NCBI GenBank assembly: GCA_029310945.1
Contig: JARJFC010000033.1
Span: forward strand, 1-47,378
DNA: 47,378 nt
Direction: 5' to 3'
From: Leptospira sp. 96542
GTDB lineage: Bacteria > Spirochaetota > Leptospiria > Leptospirales > Leptospiraceae
A model generated the notes under the pieces. The model saw nothing but the letters and a program-made list of their open reading frames with translations. It searched no databases and was not told the origin of the DNA. Shown one piece after another: positions 1-7,245 of the stretch (position 1 is the stretch's first letter; each line of letters begins with the position of its first letter). Position numbers and translations under genes: made by a program.

Positions 1-553
1 TTGAGACTTTATTATTTCTTTTTAAACCTAATGATTTCCGAACAATACTGGAAGAACCATCGGCACCCACTAGAGAACGACAATAAATAGTTCCAATATT
101 TGTCTCTACCAGATAACCATCATTTTGTGCATTTGCCGATTCAAAACTAACTTCTTCCAAAATTCGAACACCTTTTGATTTAAGAGTTTCGGATAAAAAA
201 TGATCAAAACTAGCACGGTTCACAATTTTTAAAACAGGATTACCTTTCAGGCTGTAACTATGTTTTTGAAAACGAATGCGAATTTCATCAACAGCGAAAA
301 TATCCTCAGGCGGATCTAGACTAAGATTTTCTAAAATCTCCAAAGCTGGAACACTTAAAGCACCTCCGCAAAGCTTTCGACGAGGGTGTTTTTTCTTTTC
401 AATGATGAGAATTCGGGAAGCCCATTCTTTTGAGATTTGAATTAGGTGTAAGGCGAGTGATAATCCTGCTGGCCCCGCCCCTACAATTAGTATATCGGTA
501 TTCTGTTTTTTGTAGCCAAGATCATTTTTTTGAGTGGAGGGGTTTGTATTCAA
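1..553 (-). CDS. Geranylgeranyl-reductase-family FAD oxidoreductase (3' end beyond window)
   Basis: The first 184 codons of a flavoprotein run leftward off the window edge. After a short leader the protein has the Rossmann dinucleotide motif ILIVGAGPAGL (about residues 22-32), then the segment RRKLCGGALS around residue 55, which is the typical 'K-x-CGG' signature of geranylgeranyl reductases and related FAD enzymes, and later GADGSSSIVRKSL, the second FAD-binding motif of this class. The start is probably TTG at 553, one base after the stop of the upstream gene; no in-frame ATG precedes the Rossmann motif. Family members reduce isoprenoid double bonds or hydroxylate lipids and aromatics; the substrate here is unknown. 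It is the last visible gene of a four-gene leftward operon with two methyltransferases and an oxygenase-like protein. The C-terminal substrate domain is not in the window. Confidence 0.8.
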   Translation of the reverse strand, partial: MNTNPSTQKNDLGYKKQNTDILIVGAGPAGLSLALHLIQISKEWASRILIIEKKKHPRRKLCGGALSVPALEILENLSLDPPEDIFAVDEIRIRFQKHSYSLKGNPVLKIVNRASFDHFLSETLKSKGVRILEEVSFESANAQNDGYLVETNIGTIYCRSLVGADGSSSIVRKSLGLKRNNKVS

Positions 554-554
554 T

Positions 555-2048
555 TTATTTCTCCAGTATGGCAAATGTTGTTGTACCTAAAGAATTTGTT
601 TTGAATTCTTTAGCTCTGGAAAATTTAGATTTAGAAATTAATTTTTCCAAATCATTTTGGTTGCGATAAATTAGAACCCATTCGAGAATATGTGTAAGAA
701 AGTTTCGATCAGGATGTTCGGGAGAAGTTACATTGATGATTGCTCTACCTCCTGCTTTTAAGTAACTAGCAATCCAGTTTAAGAGCTCAATGATTTGTTC
801 ATCCATTAGATAATCGCAAAACCCAGTGGCATAAATGAAGTCTTGTTCTGAAATTCTTAATTCAACTCTACCTTCAATAATACCCATGATGTTTTGGTTA
901 ATGAAAGATATAGAATGGTTTTTGTTTTTAATTTTATTGTATAAAATATTAGCATGTTCTAATGCCTCTTTATCAATGTCTATCATAGTGGCTTTTATTT
1001 TTAGATCATGTAAATGCTGACTGGCATTAAAAAATTCTATTCCCGAGCCAGAAGCAAAACTTAACAAAGATGGTTCATTTTTTGCATTCTTGCAAAAGTT
1101 GAGAATAGAATCGCTCATAAATTTATTATCTTCTCTCCGACTCAAACAAAAATTTCCTTCTAAAAACCATTGATCAATCAAAGTACCCAAATGACCATCT
1201 CCCCATGGTTGATTTGCCATAATCAATTCGTTAACTTTGAAATCGTCTGTAAAGCCTCTGGGTTTCATATAACAATGAGCGATGGTTTCACTTAACATAA
1301 ATCTTGAAAAAGTTTCCCTAAAAATGTAAGCTCCAATTCCGATGAGCAACTGATTCGTATCACGAAATGACAAAAGATCTTCAAATCCCATTTTGACCAA
1401 GGTTTCTGGTTGGGTATACTTGTTTAAAAGATCGATGACTTCATTGCATAATGATTTTACAGATTTTAACCTTGAATCAATATCTGTATTAAAATTTCTT
1501 GCATCATCTAACTTTCGAATACGAGAATCGAATTCTTCAATGGAATTTTTTAGATCTTCAGGTATTTGTCGTTGTGTGATAAATCCAAGTCTCGATGAAT
1601 GGAATCGTGAAACCTGAGCAATTTCATTGATATTTAATTCTTTTTGATTCATTTGAATATTGCGGAGACGTTTGGAAAGAGAGATCGCAAGAGAATTATA
1701 AAACCTAGATGAAAATCCAAGATCAGATGCTAATAATGAATTGAGATTGGTTGCATTAATTTTTTCGACACTCACTTTATCTTCTGCTATCACTGATGCA
1801 CTGGCAGCTGCATTCTCTAAAAAACTCATCTCTCCAAAAACTTCATTCGGACCCAATCGGTCAAAGGTCATCTGGCTATCACCGTTGATTCCTGTTATAT
1901 GAACAAATCCTTCTAAAATTAGGTATAACATTGTTTGTTCTGAACCTTCAGAAATGATGATTTGACCTGCCTCGTAACTTTCTTTAGTTGCCAGTGCTAG
2001 GAGCACCTTCCAATCTTCGGGTGTTAGTAATGTAAAAGTTTTACGCAT
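555..2048 (-). CDS. Cyclic-nucleotide-binding domain fused to SAM-dependent methyltransferase
   Basis: A 497-residue protein. Residues about 8-125 form a cyclic-nucleotide-binding (CNB/cupin) domain: DWKVLLALATKESYEAGQII start, a GFVHIT turn and the phosphate-cassette-like segment GPNEVFGEMSFLENAAASAS. No helix-turn-helix follows. Residues about 150-240 look helical and act as a linker. The C-terminal part carries a class I methyltransferase fold: motif I at LLSFASGSGIEFFNAS (glycines retained, unusual SFASGSG form), an acidic ATMIDIDKEAL strand end that should bind the ribose of SAM, and a later YLKAGGRAIINV segment. The start ATG at 2048 has a good ribosome-binding site (AGGAAGGAACAA) and overlaps the upstream gene by 8 bases. 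The likely role is methylation controlled by a cyclic nucleotide; the substrate is unknown. Confidence 0.82.
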   Translation of the reverse strand: MRKTFTLLTPEDWKVLLALATKESYEAGQIIISEGSEQTMLYLILEGFVHITGINGDSQMTFDRLGPNEVFGEMSFLENAAASASVIAEDKVSVEKINATNLNSLLASDLGFSSRFYNSLAISLSKRLRNIQMNQKELNINEIAQVSRFHSSRLGFITQRQIPEDLKNSIEEFDSRIRKLDDARNFNTDIDSRLKSVKSLCNEVIDLLNKYTQPETLVKMGFEDLLSFRDTNQLLIGIGAYIFRETFSRFMLSETIAHCYMKPRGFTDDFKVNELIMANQPWGDGHLGTLIDQWFLEGNFCLSRREDNKFMSDSILNFCKNAKNEPSLLSFASGSGIEFFNASQHLHDLKIKATMIDIDKEALEHANILYNKIKNKNHSISFINQNIMGIIEGRVELRISEQDFIYATGFCDYLMDEQIIELLNWIASYLKAGGRAIINVTSPEHPDRNFLTHILEWVLIYRNQNDLEKLISKSKFSRAKEFKTNSLGTTTFAILEK

Positions 2049-3246
2049 TTGTTCCTTCCTTTACTAAATTGACTGGAGATTTTTTCATATTAAGTGACTG
2101 AGGAATGGCAAACCGTGCATTACGTCCTTCGAGACCAATTTCTAAGGCTCTTTCCCAGAGACGATTTCCAATATGTTTTGCAATTTGAGATCCCCCTGGC
2201 AAAATCATTCTCAGAATTTCAAAACAGAATATGAGTGGTCGAAGTAAGTATGGAAAAAATCGCCAAAGATTGGATGGAAGCCCTAATTCGTTTGCTCTTT
2301 TTTGCCCGAGCAGATTTCTAGTTAATCCGGCCAATATAGATATTGTAATATTCTGAAACGGCAAACCGATGATTCGTTTTACCATGACTCCGCCCGCTTT
2401 GAGTAATGCGTCCGTTAGAATCCAGGAATCCTGATTCGTAGGCAGACGAACTTTTTCCATGATTACAATCATGCGACGACACTCCGCACGAGTAGCGCAA
2501 AGTAAATCTGAATTGATTCCGATCAAATAACCATTGTAACGCCAAAAGGCATAAATCGAATCTTCTTCTTCTCTACTTATGATCATACCCCAATTGCGCA
2601 GTGCATCCACAACGGTCATAGAAAATAGAACATTGGTTCCAAGTAAATGCCATTGGTTGATCGGAATTCCCCAATCTTTGGTGTTCCATCTTCCTGAAAC
2701 CAATAGGAGACGGCGAACCTGGGCATGCATGATTCTCACTTTTACAGAAATTTTAAATCCATTTCCGAATCTCTCCATGCCCCCTGGTTTGATACATTCA
2801 TAGACAAAACGAGCAGTTTCCATAAGCCTACGTGGAGCTCTTTCCACGAGCCTACCAGAAAAAAGTAGAGGACGACTTCCTTCAGGATCCAGATAACCCG
2901 TGGGCAATGAATGACAAAGTAGTGCGGCAGCTCCCAAACCGCCTGCACGAACAAAGGTGGAAGCACCTAACTCTAATTCACGACGATCTACCCAAATTGG
3001 AATGTCATCCACTTGTGCAAAAAAATCTTTCAGTGATTGGGGAGGGTTATTTAGAGAATCAATTCCCTTTTCTAAGGCTTGATTCAATAGAGCGCTTCCT
3101 TTACCAGGATGCATATTGGCAAAATCATAAATCACATTGTCAGCAAGGGAATCGGAACTCAAAAAATGAGCTCGTATTTTTTTTATCCTCGTCTCCTCGT
3201 TTTCAATCTGAGAATCGAAGGTCGTTTTTTCAAATTTAGAATTCAT
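2041..3246 (-). CDS. DUF2236 (MpaB / rubber-oxygenase-like) haem protein
   Basis: A 401-residue protein of the DUF2236 family, which includes fungal MpaB and the latex-clearing protein Lcp. The most telling segment is KVRIMHAQVRRLL, matching the conserved R-x-x-H-x-x-V-R block whose histidine is an axial haem ligand in Lcp. The GASTFVRAGGLGAAALLCHSLPTGY and ERAPRRLMETARFV segments are also typical. Family members are b-type haem oxygenases or suspected lipid/isoprenoid oxygenases. ATG at 3246 starts 14 bases after the methyltransferase stop; a TTG at 3306 would lengthen the protein by 20 residues and overlap the upstream gene by 46 bases. No classic signal peptide is seen. It overlaps the next gene by 8 bases, so the two are translationally coupled. 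Confidence 0.85.
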   Translation of the reverse strand: MNSKFEKTTFDSQIENEETRIKKIRAHFLSSDSLADNVIYDFANMHPGKGSALLNQALEKGIDSLNNPPQSLKDFFAQVDDIPIWVDRRELELGASTFVRAGGLGAAALLCHSLPTGYLDPEGSRPLLFSGRLVERAPRRLMETARFVYECIKPGGMERFGNGFKISVKVRIMHAQVRRLLLVSGRWNTKDWGIPINQWHLLGTNVLFSMTVVDALRNWGMIISREEEDSIYAFWRYNGYLIGINSDLLCATRAECRRMIVIMEKVRLPTNQDSWILTDALLKAGGVMVKRIIGLPFQNITISILAGLTRNLLGQKRANELGLPSNLWRFFPYLLRPLIFCFEILRMILPGGSQIAKHIGNRLWERALEIGLEGRNARFAIPQSLNMKKSPVNLVKEGTNA

Positions 3247-3260
3247 TCTAAAAAAACCGT

Positions 3261-4130
3261 TCAAGGGTAAATACTCTTCTCTGCGATAAATACATAATAA
3301 AGCCAAAGTTCATTTTTCAGAGCCTGCCATTGTCGCCTAGCGGCTATTAAGTTTCTATGCTGTGATTGATTCCTAAGTTTCATCCAACGCATCAGGTGAC
3401 CTGGAATCCAACTGAATATAGCATGCCTGTTTAGGAGTTGCGAGGAAGGTTTGATCAGGCGAGTCGTGTCCACACTCTCAATTTTACTTTCGTCAAACCC
3501 TTGTTTCAAAAGTAAATTCTGGAATTCATCTGGCGTAACGAGACTTGAAACCGCCCAAGGATGAAGCCAGGATTGCATTAATTTTAATTCCTTTGGAGTG
3601 AATCTTTTTTCTGGCCTACTATAGAAACCATCAGCAATAATTAATTTTCCACCAGGTTTTAGCAAACGCCATGCTTCCGTTATGAATTCGTTTTTGTTAG
3701 CAATATGGCAGACACTTTCAATGGCCCAAATATAATCAAAACTTTCTGCCTGATAACCCGTATTTTTATAGTCACAAACATGGAAATCAACCAGCTGTTC
3801 CACACCTGCTTTCTTTGCATTTTCCCGTGCAAGATGAATCTGATTTTCAGAAATGGATACACCAGATACCTGACAGTTTAATCGTTTAGCAAGGTAAATA
3901 CTGCTTCCTCCTACACCGCATCCAGCGTCTAGAATACGCGACCCATTGCCAATTGATCCTTGCCTTGCCAACCATTGATTTTGGCGATCTAAGGCTTGTG
4001 AAAGATCGGAAACATCCTCCTCCCAAAATCCATAATGCAAGGCTTGGCTTTCATCTAAATTCCAGACAATTCGATAATCGATTTCACAACTGTCGTAATA
4101 AGAAATGATTTCAGATTGAGAGAAATTCAT
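3261..4130 (-). CDS. SAM-dependent methyltransferase, tocopherol-methyltransferase/CFA-like
   Basis: A 289-residue class I methyltransferase. Motif I is RILDAGCGVGGSSIYLAKRL (about residues 65-84), followed by the acidic region after CQVSGVSISENQI, the DFHVCDY segment, a SFDYIWAIESVCHI motif and the post-motif LLKPGGKLIIADGF. The N-terminal opening (a 'yyDsce.dYr..W.l..s..lHYGfWe' pattern) is characteristic of the gamma-tocopherol / cyclopropane-fatty-acid / isoprenoid C-methyltransferase group, so a lipid or isoprenoid acceptor is likely. It starts the leftward four-gene operon; upstream is about 260 bases of AT-rich DNA that should hold the promoter. The exact acceptor cannot be read from the sequence. 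Confidence 0.85.
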   Translation of the reverse strand: MNFSQSEIISYYDSCEIDYRIVWNLDESQALHYGFWEEDVSDLSQALDRQNQWLARQGSIGNGSRILDAGCGVGGSSIYLAKRLNCQVSGVSISENQIHLARENAKKAGVEQLVDFHVCDYKNTGYQAESFDYIWAIESVCHIANKNEFITEAWRLLKPGGKLIIADGFYSRPEKRFTPKELKLMQSWLHPWAVSSLVTPDEFQNLLLKQGFDESKIESVDTTRLIKPSSQLLNRHAIFSWIPGHLMRWMKLRNQSQHRNLIAARRQWQALKNELWLYYVFIAEKSIYP

Positions 4131-4392
4131 TCCCTACACTAAACAGTTTAATCTAACAAGGACAATGAATTTTTTAAAATTTACTTCAAATTAGTATAAA
4201 AATCTAATCTACTATGATGTATTAAATTATAATTTGCTACTTCTGACTGAAAGCTTATGGTAAAAATTATTTGAATTGCATTTAATTAAAAATTTATTGG
4301 CTATTTCTGCGTTCGATTTTTTGTTCGGTTATCGAAATGAAATCCTTCAAATCAAATAGGTCGAAATGAAACAAAATAAACTTAAATTCAAT

Positions 4393-5001
4393 TTATAAAG
4401 ATTTTCTTTTGGATTTGATTCGACTCAATGAAACGGGCGTTATCCCTAAGTATGAAGCTATCTGGTATTGCGGGACTAACATTTCTATTCCTGGTTTCGA
4501 CTTTAAAAGTAAATTATATCTTTCCTCGGCGTCTAACGCAAGGAGTTCGTATTCTCTTTTAGCTTTTTTTAAAAATAAATTTTCAGCAAAAATTCTCCCT
4601 AATCTTTCCCATACAATATGTTTCGAAAAAAGTTTTCTGAATTCAGAAAACTTTGCGACTGCAAGTTCACAATTCGTGATGGCACGGATACTACAAGTAG
4701 AAGGTTGTTTCGACAACAAATCATAATAAGAACCAGTAAAATCGCCTGCAAAATTAAAACTTTTTATATATTCGTTTCCTTTGTCCGTTAGATAATATTC
4801 TTTAAGAACACCTGAGAATACAAAGGCAAACTCTGTAGCGGTGGCATTTTGTTTGATCAAAAAATCTCCGTATTCAAGTTTTCTGAATGTATATAAATTT
4901 TCTGATTCTTTCCAAAGTTCTTTTGGGATAGGCGAGATTTGATTCACCGTATTATAAAGTTGATTCCAATTAATTTCCGGGTTCACTCGGTTTTCGGACA
5001 T
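4393..5001 (-). CDS. Crp/Fnr-family transcriptional regulator
   Basis: About 202 residues with an N-terminal cyclic-nucleotide-binding-type beta-roll (roughly residues 25-125, including YGDFLIKQNATATEFAFVFSGVLKEYY) and a C-terminal helix-turn-helix, VPQYQIASYLGITPVSLSRIK, where the recognition helix begins at ITPVSLSRIK. This resembles the Bacteroidetes/Leptospira group of Crp-like regulators that often lack the cAMP-binding arginine; no clear R-[ST]-A phosphate cassette is visible. The start is ATG at 5001; a TTG two codons upstream also fits. It lies 60 bases downstream of the hydrolase gene in the same direction, so the pair may be co-transcribed. Confidence 0.85.
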   Translation of the reverse strand: MSENRVNPEINWNQLYNTVNQISPIPKELWKESENLYTFRKLEYGDFLIKQNATATEFAFVFSGVLKEYYLTDKGNEYIKSFNFAGDFTGSYYDLLSKQPSTCSIRAITNCELAVAKFSEFRKLFSKHIVWERLGRIFAENLFLKKAKREYELLALDAEERYNLLLKSKPGIEMLVPQYQIASYLGITPVSLSRIKSKRKSL

Positions 5002-5067
5002 GACCAATAATGAAATGGCATGTTACAGAAATTTACAAATCATATTAGGATTTTTTTGTGAAAAAAA

Positions 5068-5907
5068 CTAAGCTAGAGAATCAAGAAACGGTAGAGTCAC
5101 CTTCAAAAACTCAGATGGATTTTCAGCGAAGGGTACATGACCCGTTTTGAGTAAAACCAAATGAGAACCTTTGATTTTTCGGTACAGCCGAGTTGCAATT
5201 TTCGGATCTATTACGGGATCAAATTTTCCCCAGACGATGAGGGTGGGAACGTTAATGCCTGCTACCTTATATCTTAGATCATGTCTTTTGTCTAAAAAAC
5301 TTTTCCAAATATTCGCATTTACTTCCTTTGCACCATCCACGATTTCTCTTTTTTTTATTCTTATTAAAATAGAATTGGTGTACTCATTTTTAATTTTGAT
5401 GTATTGATTGGGAAAAATATTCCATAACAATCTCGTAATCCAAACCTTAGATTTTAAGTTTGTAAAACTTTTCGTTTTCCAATCTGGATCATTCAATCCG
5501 CCAGAATCCACTATAACCAATGCTTTTACTAATTCAGGTTTTGTGAGGGCTAAATTCATCGATGCAAAGCCACCTAAGGAATTACCAATGAAGACGGCTC
5601 CCTCTGGAGCCAATTTTTGCACTATCGCAGGGAGAATCTCAGCATAATCGATGGCAGAAGCGGAACTCAGAGGATAAGGATTGGGAGACATTCCATGCCC
5701 TGGCCAATCGATTGAGATAACTTTGTATTTTTGGACTAGAGTTGATAGAATGGAATCGTAATCGTGATGGTCATGCCCTGCGGCATGGAGTAAAAAAATT
5801 ACTGGACCTTTACCTTCGATCCAATAGGCGATTTTTCCGATTTTCGAATCATGCCAGCCTGACGGTTCTGTTTGACTTACTGAATTAAATTTTACCATTG
5901 TTTCCAT
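5068..5907 (-). CDS. Alpha/beta-fold hydrolase
   Basis: A 279-residue alpha/beta hydrolase without signal peptide. It shows the oxyanion-hole region FLLHAAGHDHHDY, the nucleophile elbow GNSLGGFASMNLAL (serine in G-N-S-L-G), the acid region TLIVWGKFDPVIDP, and the catalytic histidine in LLKTGHVPFAENP. Family members hydrolyse esters, epoxides, haloalkanes or C-C bonds; the specificity is not evident. Two in-frame starts are plausible: ATG at 5907 with AGGAG ten bases upstream, and ATG at 5898 with AAGGA nine bases upstream. It precedes the Crp/Fnr regulator gene by about 60 bases. Confidence 0.87.
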   Translation of the reverse strand: METMVKFNSVSQTEPSGWHDSKIGKIAYWIEGKGPVIFLLHAAGHDHHDYDSILSTLVQKYKVISIDWPGHGMSPNPYPLSSASAIDYAEILPAIVQKLAPEGAVFIGNSLGGFASMNLALTKPELVKALVIVDSGGLNDPDWKTKSFTNLKSKVWITRLLWNIFPNQYIKIKNEYTNSILIRIKKREIVDGAKEVNANIWKSFLDKRHDLRYKVAGINVPTLIVWGKFDPVIDPKIATRLYRKIKGSHLVLLKTGHVPFAENPSEFLKVTLPFLDSLA

Positions 5908-6122
5908 TCCTTATGATCTCCTAATAGAAAGAGAAAGTCAAGAAACGATGGATGGATTCGGCAATAAACAGATTATCCTATGTTAATGATAGAAGAGTGG
6001 TTTTTGTTGGAGTCTAAACCGCCATTTGAATTACAAAATTGTTTGCTCGTTTCGTCCAAAAGATACTTTGATTTTAGAAACGGTGGGCATAACAATTGTT
6101 AGCGACAAGCGTGCCTGAGTTG

Positions 6123-6530
6123 CTACATTAGCCTTTCATAGATATTTAAAAACAACATGCTAAGACCACCAATGGTTGCTCCAATGATGGGTACACCCAA
6201 AAGACGAATGGAAAAATTGGTAGCATCGATCCGTTTTTCTAAGGAATCAAATCGGGAATTAATTGCATCGAACTTAGAATCGATAGCATTGAACTTTGAG
6301 TTGATTGCATCGAATTTAGAGTCTATAGCATCGAATTTTGAATCAATCGCATCGAAACGAGTACGCATCTCCAACTGAATGGGGAGCAATTTTGTATCTC
6401 CAATTTGGATCATGGCCTTTTCCCTGCTTTCCTCCAAAGTATCGATGATCCAATCTTGGATTTCAACCGCGATTTTGGTTTCAATATGTGCTTTTTCTAA
6501 AATTTGGTAGAGTTTTTGCGATTGTGCCAT
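6123..6530 (-). CDS. Heptad-repeat coiled-coil protein with C-terminal membrane anchor
   Basis: A 135-residue protein. Residues 59-100 are six tandem heptads of the form F-D-A-I-D-S-K, ideal for a trimeric or tetrameric coiled coil. The C-terminal 25 residues (LLGVPIIGATIGGLSMLFLNIY) form one membrane helix. This matches the general layout of DUF1640/CCDC90-type small proteins, which are common in multiple copies in Leptospira and often of unknown function. The N-terminal 50 residues are helical. It stands alone, in an intergenic setting between the hydrolase and ssrA. Function unknown. Confidence 0.75.
   Translation of the reverse strand: MAQSQKLYQILEKAHIETKIAVEIQDWIIDTLEESREKAMIQIGDTKLLPIQLEMRTRFDAIDSKFDAIDSKFDAINSKFNAIDSKFDAINSRFDSLEKRIDATNFSIRLLGVPIIGATIGGLSMLFLNIYERLM
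6231..6356 (-). repeat. In-gene 21-bp tandem repeat (six heptad units)
   Basis: Six consecutive 21-base units code for FDAIDSK-like heptads (FDAIDSK, FDAIDSK, FDAINSK, FNAIDSK, FDAINSR, FDSLEKR). The units are similar at DNA level, so copy number could change by slippage or recombination while keeping the reading frame. Confidence 0.85.
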
Positions 6531-6709
6531 TTTATTTCCTCATTCATAAGGTAAATAAAAACGCAATTGATCCGAAAAAATCAGATTAATATTCTCTCAA
6601 ATGCAAATTACATTTTTTCCCACTCGACCTCACTTGGAAAATCGTTCGAATCCCCAGCCATATACTTTAGAATATTATAAAATACGATTTATTTTGAGAG
6701 GCCAGTGAA

Positions 6710-6794
6710 GGAGGCACATCGCAAAGCGTCCAAGGATGGACGCGGGCGGGAGCTCTGACCATGGAAGGTCAGGCGAACGCAAGATGTGATCTCC
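6710..6794. repeat. Palindromic three-way-junction intergenic element
   Basis: A nested palindrome sits just downstream of the ssrA 3' end. The outer stem pairs GGAG..CACATC (6710-6720) with GATGTG..CTCC (6783-6794). Inside are two perfect hairpins: GCGTCCA/TGGACGC (6726-6732 with 6737-6743, loop AGGA) and CTGACC/GGTCAG (6755-6760 with 6767-6772). It is much richer in GC than the surrounding AT-rich DNA. It could be a REP-like dispersed element, an RNA structure, or part of the ssrA 3' processing/termination region; the sequence alone does not decide. Confidence 0.7.
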
Positions 6795-6802
6795 TGAACC
6801 AT

Positions 6803-7151
6803 TGGAGACGCTGGGATTCGAACCCAGGTCCTATCGTCCTCAAATACAGCTTCTACACGTTTAGTTTGCAAATGAAATTCGGAAAGACTTACCCTACAAA
6901 CGGGGGACTCAATCCTATCCCACTTAGATTTCTATTTGGTCCGAAATGGAAAACAGAGCCAAACAGTCCTTTGAGATGTGTCAGTTTCTTAGCCACCAAA
7001 GGAAACAGCCAGAGAAACCGTAGAGCTTAAAATTAAGCTGCTAGAGCAAATTCGTTATTTGCGGTTATTGTTTTGAAGGTTTTTAAGAGGTCCCTCACCC
7101 CTACGTGCCACTGAACCCAAGCCAACAACAGTCGAAACCAATGTCGCCCCC
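6803..7151 (-). ncRNA. ssrA: Transfer-messenger RNA (tmRNA)
   Basis: The 5' end GGGGGCG (7151-7145), followed by ACATTGGTTTCGACTG, is the standard tmRNA opening and pairs with CGTCTCC at the 3' end (6810-6804). The 3' tRNA-like half has the TGTAGA block and T arm CTGGG-TTCGAAT-CCCAG. The discriminator A is at 6803 and CCA is not encoded. The tag frame at 7062-7033 reads GCA AAT AAC GAA TTT GCT CTA GCA GCT TAA, giving A-N-N-E-F-A-L-A-A, with the proteolysis-directing ALAA end. Length is 349 nt before CCA addition, normal for a one-piece tmRNA. It rescues stalled ribosomes with SmpB and tags incomplete proteins for ClpXP-type proteases. The 250 bases before the gene's 3' side hold the palindromic element only. 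Confidence 0.96.
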
Positions 7152-7168
7152 GTTCTGATTCTTAGACG

Positions 7169-7196
7169 ATTGTAGCAGATAGTTTGTTCAAAGCAA
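7169..7196 (-). promoter_or_regulatory. Probable ssrA promoter
   Basis: On the minus strand, TTGCTT (7196-7191) and TACAAT (7174-7169) are separated by 16 bases and lie 17 bases upstream of the mature tmRNA 5' end, leaving a short leader for RNase P to remove. The fit to sigma-70-type elements is good at -10 and moderate at -35. Confidence 0.5.
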
Positions 7197-7245
7197 ACAA
7201 AAAAGGTTGAACCAGGGTTTCCTTCCTATGAAATGAAAGGAAACT

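Noticed and set aside
6804..6850. A tRNA gene suggested by the T-arm CTGGG-TTCGAAT-CCCAG
   Set aside because: No D arm or anticodon arm fits; the acceptor partner is 340 bases away at the tmRNA 5' end, so it is ssrA.
6689..7030. Two open frames (6689-6871 minus, 6761-7030 plus) over the ssrA region
   Set aside because: They lie within the tmRNA gene and the palindromic element, contain the T-arm sequence, and have no coding signal; chance frames.
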